DNA of 64,000 bases from Apostichopus japonicus. Lineage: Eukaryota; Echinodermata; Holothuroidea; Aspidochirotida; Stichopodidae. The notes beneath the pieces are model-generated. The model was not told the DNA's origin and did no database searches. It saw nothing but the letters and a program-made list of their open reading frames with translations. Positions 63,001 to 64,000 of the stretch are shown in pieces. Within the stretch, counting starts at the first letter, position 1; each line of letters opens with the position of its first letter. The stretch lies in the NCBI RefSeq assembly GCF_037975245.1, contig NC_092574.1:21105713-21169712 (forward strand), in the 5' to 3' direction. Both the position numbers and the translations under genes were made by a program.

Positions 63001-64000
63001 TTGTTTAGACTATACTATCTTGCCTGGCATCTGTAGTATAGTACAGCATAACAGGCCTCTGGTCACTGCACTACAGGAGAAATTATTTAAATATACTATA
63101 ATAAACTACAGTAGTATAAAAACAGACTGCCAATAGTATTCTACTGTTTCTAGCAGTTTCATGAAGCGACCAAAAAAAAATTGTACTTTTTTTTCTATTT
63201 TAGTATTTCAAAGCTATTTTCACTTTTCCTTGTGATAAATTTCCCAGTACTGCACTTTCGTACATAGAAGCCTACGCGGTACGGTTACGAGGTTCCTGAA
63301 GAAAATTAACGTAGACTGGCATCCCCATACCTCTCCATGGTCTGCATGTGGATTACACATGTGGAATAACTTAGTGTTCAAATCTTGTGTAGCAGTTTGA
63401 AAGGTTCTGAATTTTGCATTTTAAATAAAATACTATGTAAAATCTTGTGTAAAAAAAAAACTGCATCGACACATCTTTAGACTTGTATGTCAGATTTGAC
63501 CATTTTGCTATGCGATACCGGATCAGTTTATCCCTGTTACAGGACTGCGTAATTTTGCACAGTTAATGTTTTGTTGACCGCTTTGTAGATGAACAGCATG
63601 TCTGGCAATTTGTTTTACAGTGTGACAGGATATATGCTCCAGGTACAACTGTGTGAGAACTGTTCCATGATTATTAAGTTTACACAGTAATCAGGGTCTG
63701 TGACTTTTGCATCCATGAGTCAGTTATCACTGAAGGCATCGTCACGGTTTTAAGACGACTCTGCCCAAATTTGATGAAACTGTCACAGGTATCAAGTTGC
63801 GAACACCTTCGGTTAATCTAATAATGTTTTTGTACCATTGGGTGAGAAACCTAATAATACCTTACAGTAGGCAGTGACATATATGTTTGCTCTGCAATCA
63901 AGGCCACTTTACATGAACCCAGTTCGTGCTGAACTTAACTTTAATGCAATCATTTTGATATGAAGTTTATTGAAAAAAAGAGGGAAAAATATTTAAATTG
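51041..64000 (+). CDS. NUMA1: NuMA-like gene (NUMA1), 5' part, runs off the right edge
   Basis: Coding exons are 51041-51076, 52902-52987, 54456-54529 and 55481-55750, with a probable fifth at 57127-57183. The first four join in phase to 155 codons plus one base. The product starts MDSGKLRALTNFVNAINIG and includes LKQLHDGSHFIEMMKILNGS, YRYILNFLEEFY, FELAKVASLMLC and IKDIIEFVLNMES. This parallels the N-terminal hook-type domain of NuMA from memory: W/F-VN near the start, D-S-FI, R--ФI--FL, ELAK and ILKFVLDHE. NuMA is a nuclear protein that moves to spindle poles in mitosis and binds dynein and dynactin through this region. The coiled coil and C-terminal microtubule/LGN-binding parts lie beyond the window. 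Other hook-domain proteins are possible, but the neighbour LRRC51 favours NuMA. Confidence 0.72.
52902..52987 (+). CDS. NUMA1: NuMA-like coding exon 2
   Basis: Acceptor CATCTCCAG, donor CT|GTAAGTA. It encodes VNAINIGPCIESLKQLHDG and SHFIEMMKI and leaves in phase 2. Confidence 0.78.
54456..54529 (+). CDS. NUMA1: NuMA-like coding exon 3
   Basis: A long pyrimidine tract precedes acceptor TATGCAG; donor GAAG|GTATAA. It encodes LNGSQASHDADHPIQRYRYI and LNFLE and leaves in phase 1. Confidence 0.76.
55481..55750 (+). CDS. NUMA1: NuMA-like coding exon 4
   Basis: Acceptor CTCTCATCAG, donor CGAG|GTAAGTA. 270 nt encode EFYNTHLKFYIDCSRIINTA, DEFELAKVASLMLC, a KLFVEPITKLDL stretch, EIKDIIEFVLNMES and FADVLHRR. 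It is the largest and most protein-like exon in the window. Confidence 0.85.
57127..57183 (+). CDS. NUMA1: Probable NuMA-like coding exon 5
   Basis: After acceptor CCAAATTCAG the sequence reads in phase 1 as VSGISSSPVTRSLHFKYSR, ending at a weak donor G|GTAGCC. The 57-nt length preserves the frame whether it is included or skipped. A Ser/Pro-rich linker follows the hook domain in vertebrate NuMA, which fits but is not decisive. Confidence 0.4.
58985..59060 (-). mobile_element. Retroelement terminal fragment related to 16840-16895
   Basis: GTAAAAGTAAGT(G/T)GGCCTGA, TTTCGATCCTAGCAGGATCTT and AGAGGCT are shared with the 16.85-kb copy in order and orientation. No coding part is attached. It is probably a solo terminal repeat of a Penelope-like element or retrozyme. 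Confidence 0.6.
59012..59050 (-). ncRNA. Hammerhead-like motif, core mutated
   Basis: Minus strand: GCCT (59050-59047), CTAAAGA (59046-59040), one extra A, GATCC and GGATC around TGCTA, GAA, ACCT, C and AGGC. Relative to CTGANGA the G5 position is A, and the ACGT palindrome seen at 16.9 kb is broken to ACCT. This copy is expected to be inactive. Stem I GCCT/AGGC and stem II are retained. Confidence 0.5.
60655..61300 (+). repeat. Tandem array, 210-bp unit with CTGCAG inverted pairs
   Basis: Two close copies, 60841-61050 and 61051-61260, have period 210 and differ at few positions. A diverged unit precedes them (60655-60840) and traces of another follow. Each unit starts GGCTGCAGTAATGCTGCAG, in which CTGCAG is repeated around TAATG, and continues with TCTGACCTTTGACACAGTGC and CTTAATG-CCTCACATGTAC. 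Confidence 0.88.
61724..61988. mobile_element. hAT-type nonautonomous element, 249 bp
   Basis: The element is 61732-61980. Ends CTGGGGGTCTCAGTT and AATTGAGAATCCCTG are imperfect inverted repeats. Flanks CTCTATAA and CTCTAAAG match at six of eight positions. The interior has a poly(G) run and GGGGGTCGTATTTAACCACC near the right end. The same target word CTCTA is used by the element at 28.2 kb. Confidence 0.65.

Larger units (their letters stand above)
57190..64000. other. NuMA-like intron sequence, no further exon recognised
   Basis: No coiled-coil coding exon is seen before the window ends. Notable contents are a TA tract near 58650, a poly(C) tract at 58769-58790, an old repeat around 58985-59060, an array at 60.6-61.3 kb and a hAT-type element at 61.7 kb. 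Confidence 0.5.

Overview
This window reads as metazoan nuclear DNA. It is AT-rich and intron-rich, with GT-AG splice junctions, long TA microsatellites, many poly(C)/poly(G) runs, tRNA-derived SINEs, LINE and Penelope-like retroelements, and small hAT-type DNA elements. Repeat style and gene content suggest a marine invertebrate deuterostome, most likely an echinoderm and possibly a sea cucumber. That assignment is inference. There are no prokaryotic features and no CRISPR arrays.

Layout. Positions 1-31.1 kb hold no host gene I can support and are mobile and simple repeats. The main item is a nearly complete Penelope-like element (PLE, 2525-5834) with 167-bp direct repeats at both ends and a decayed reverse transcriptase plus GIY-YIG endonuclease. 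Other items are a 111-bp-arm palindrome between TA tracts (11.16-11.45 kb), a SINE and a SINE remnant interrupted by a CCGT microsatellite (8.9-9.96 kb), a LINE 3' fragment (22.07-22.6 kb), a SINE with the same 3' tail (28.9-29.2 kb), two hAT-type elements with 8-bp target duplications (27.7 and 28.2 kb), a 195-bp foldback MITE family, and several satellite-like arrays.

From 31.1 to 48.1 kb the minus strand carries LRRC51, a small leucine-rich-repeat protein. Three coding exons splice in phase to 202 residues. Its two introns of about 8 kb contain a 1.15-kb tandem duplication and other arrays. From 51.0 kb to the right edge the plus strand carries the 5' end of a NuMA-like gene (NUMA1). Four exons encode the N-terminal hook-type domain, a fifth is probable, and the gene runs off the window. 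The two genes are divergent, about 3 kb apart. From memory, human NUMA1 and LRRC51/LRTOMT are also adjacent and head-to-head, so this may be an ancient conserved pair.

The most interesting signal is RNA-level. Three unrelated repeat families carry the same compact hammerhead-ribozyme-like architecture: CUGANGA, a stem II hairpin, GAA, a 4-nt self-complementary stem III with no loop (AGCU, AAUU or ACGU), a cleavage-position C, then a closing stem I. Such a loopless stem III fits ribozymes that work as dimers, as reported for PLE hammerheads. Copies in the PLE repeats and in the 11.3-kb palindrome keep all core bases. The copies at 16.9 and 59.0 kb have core mutations.
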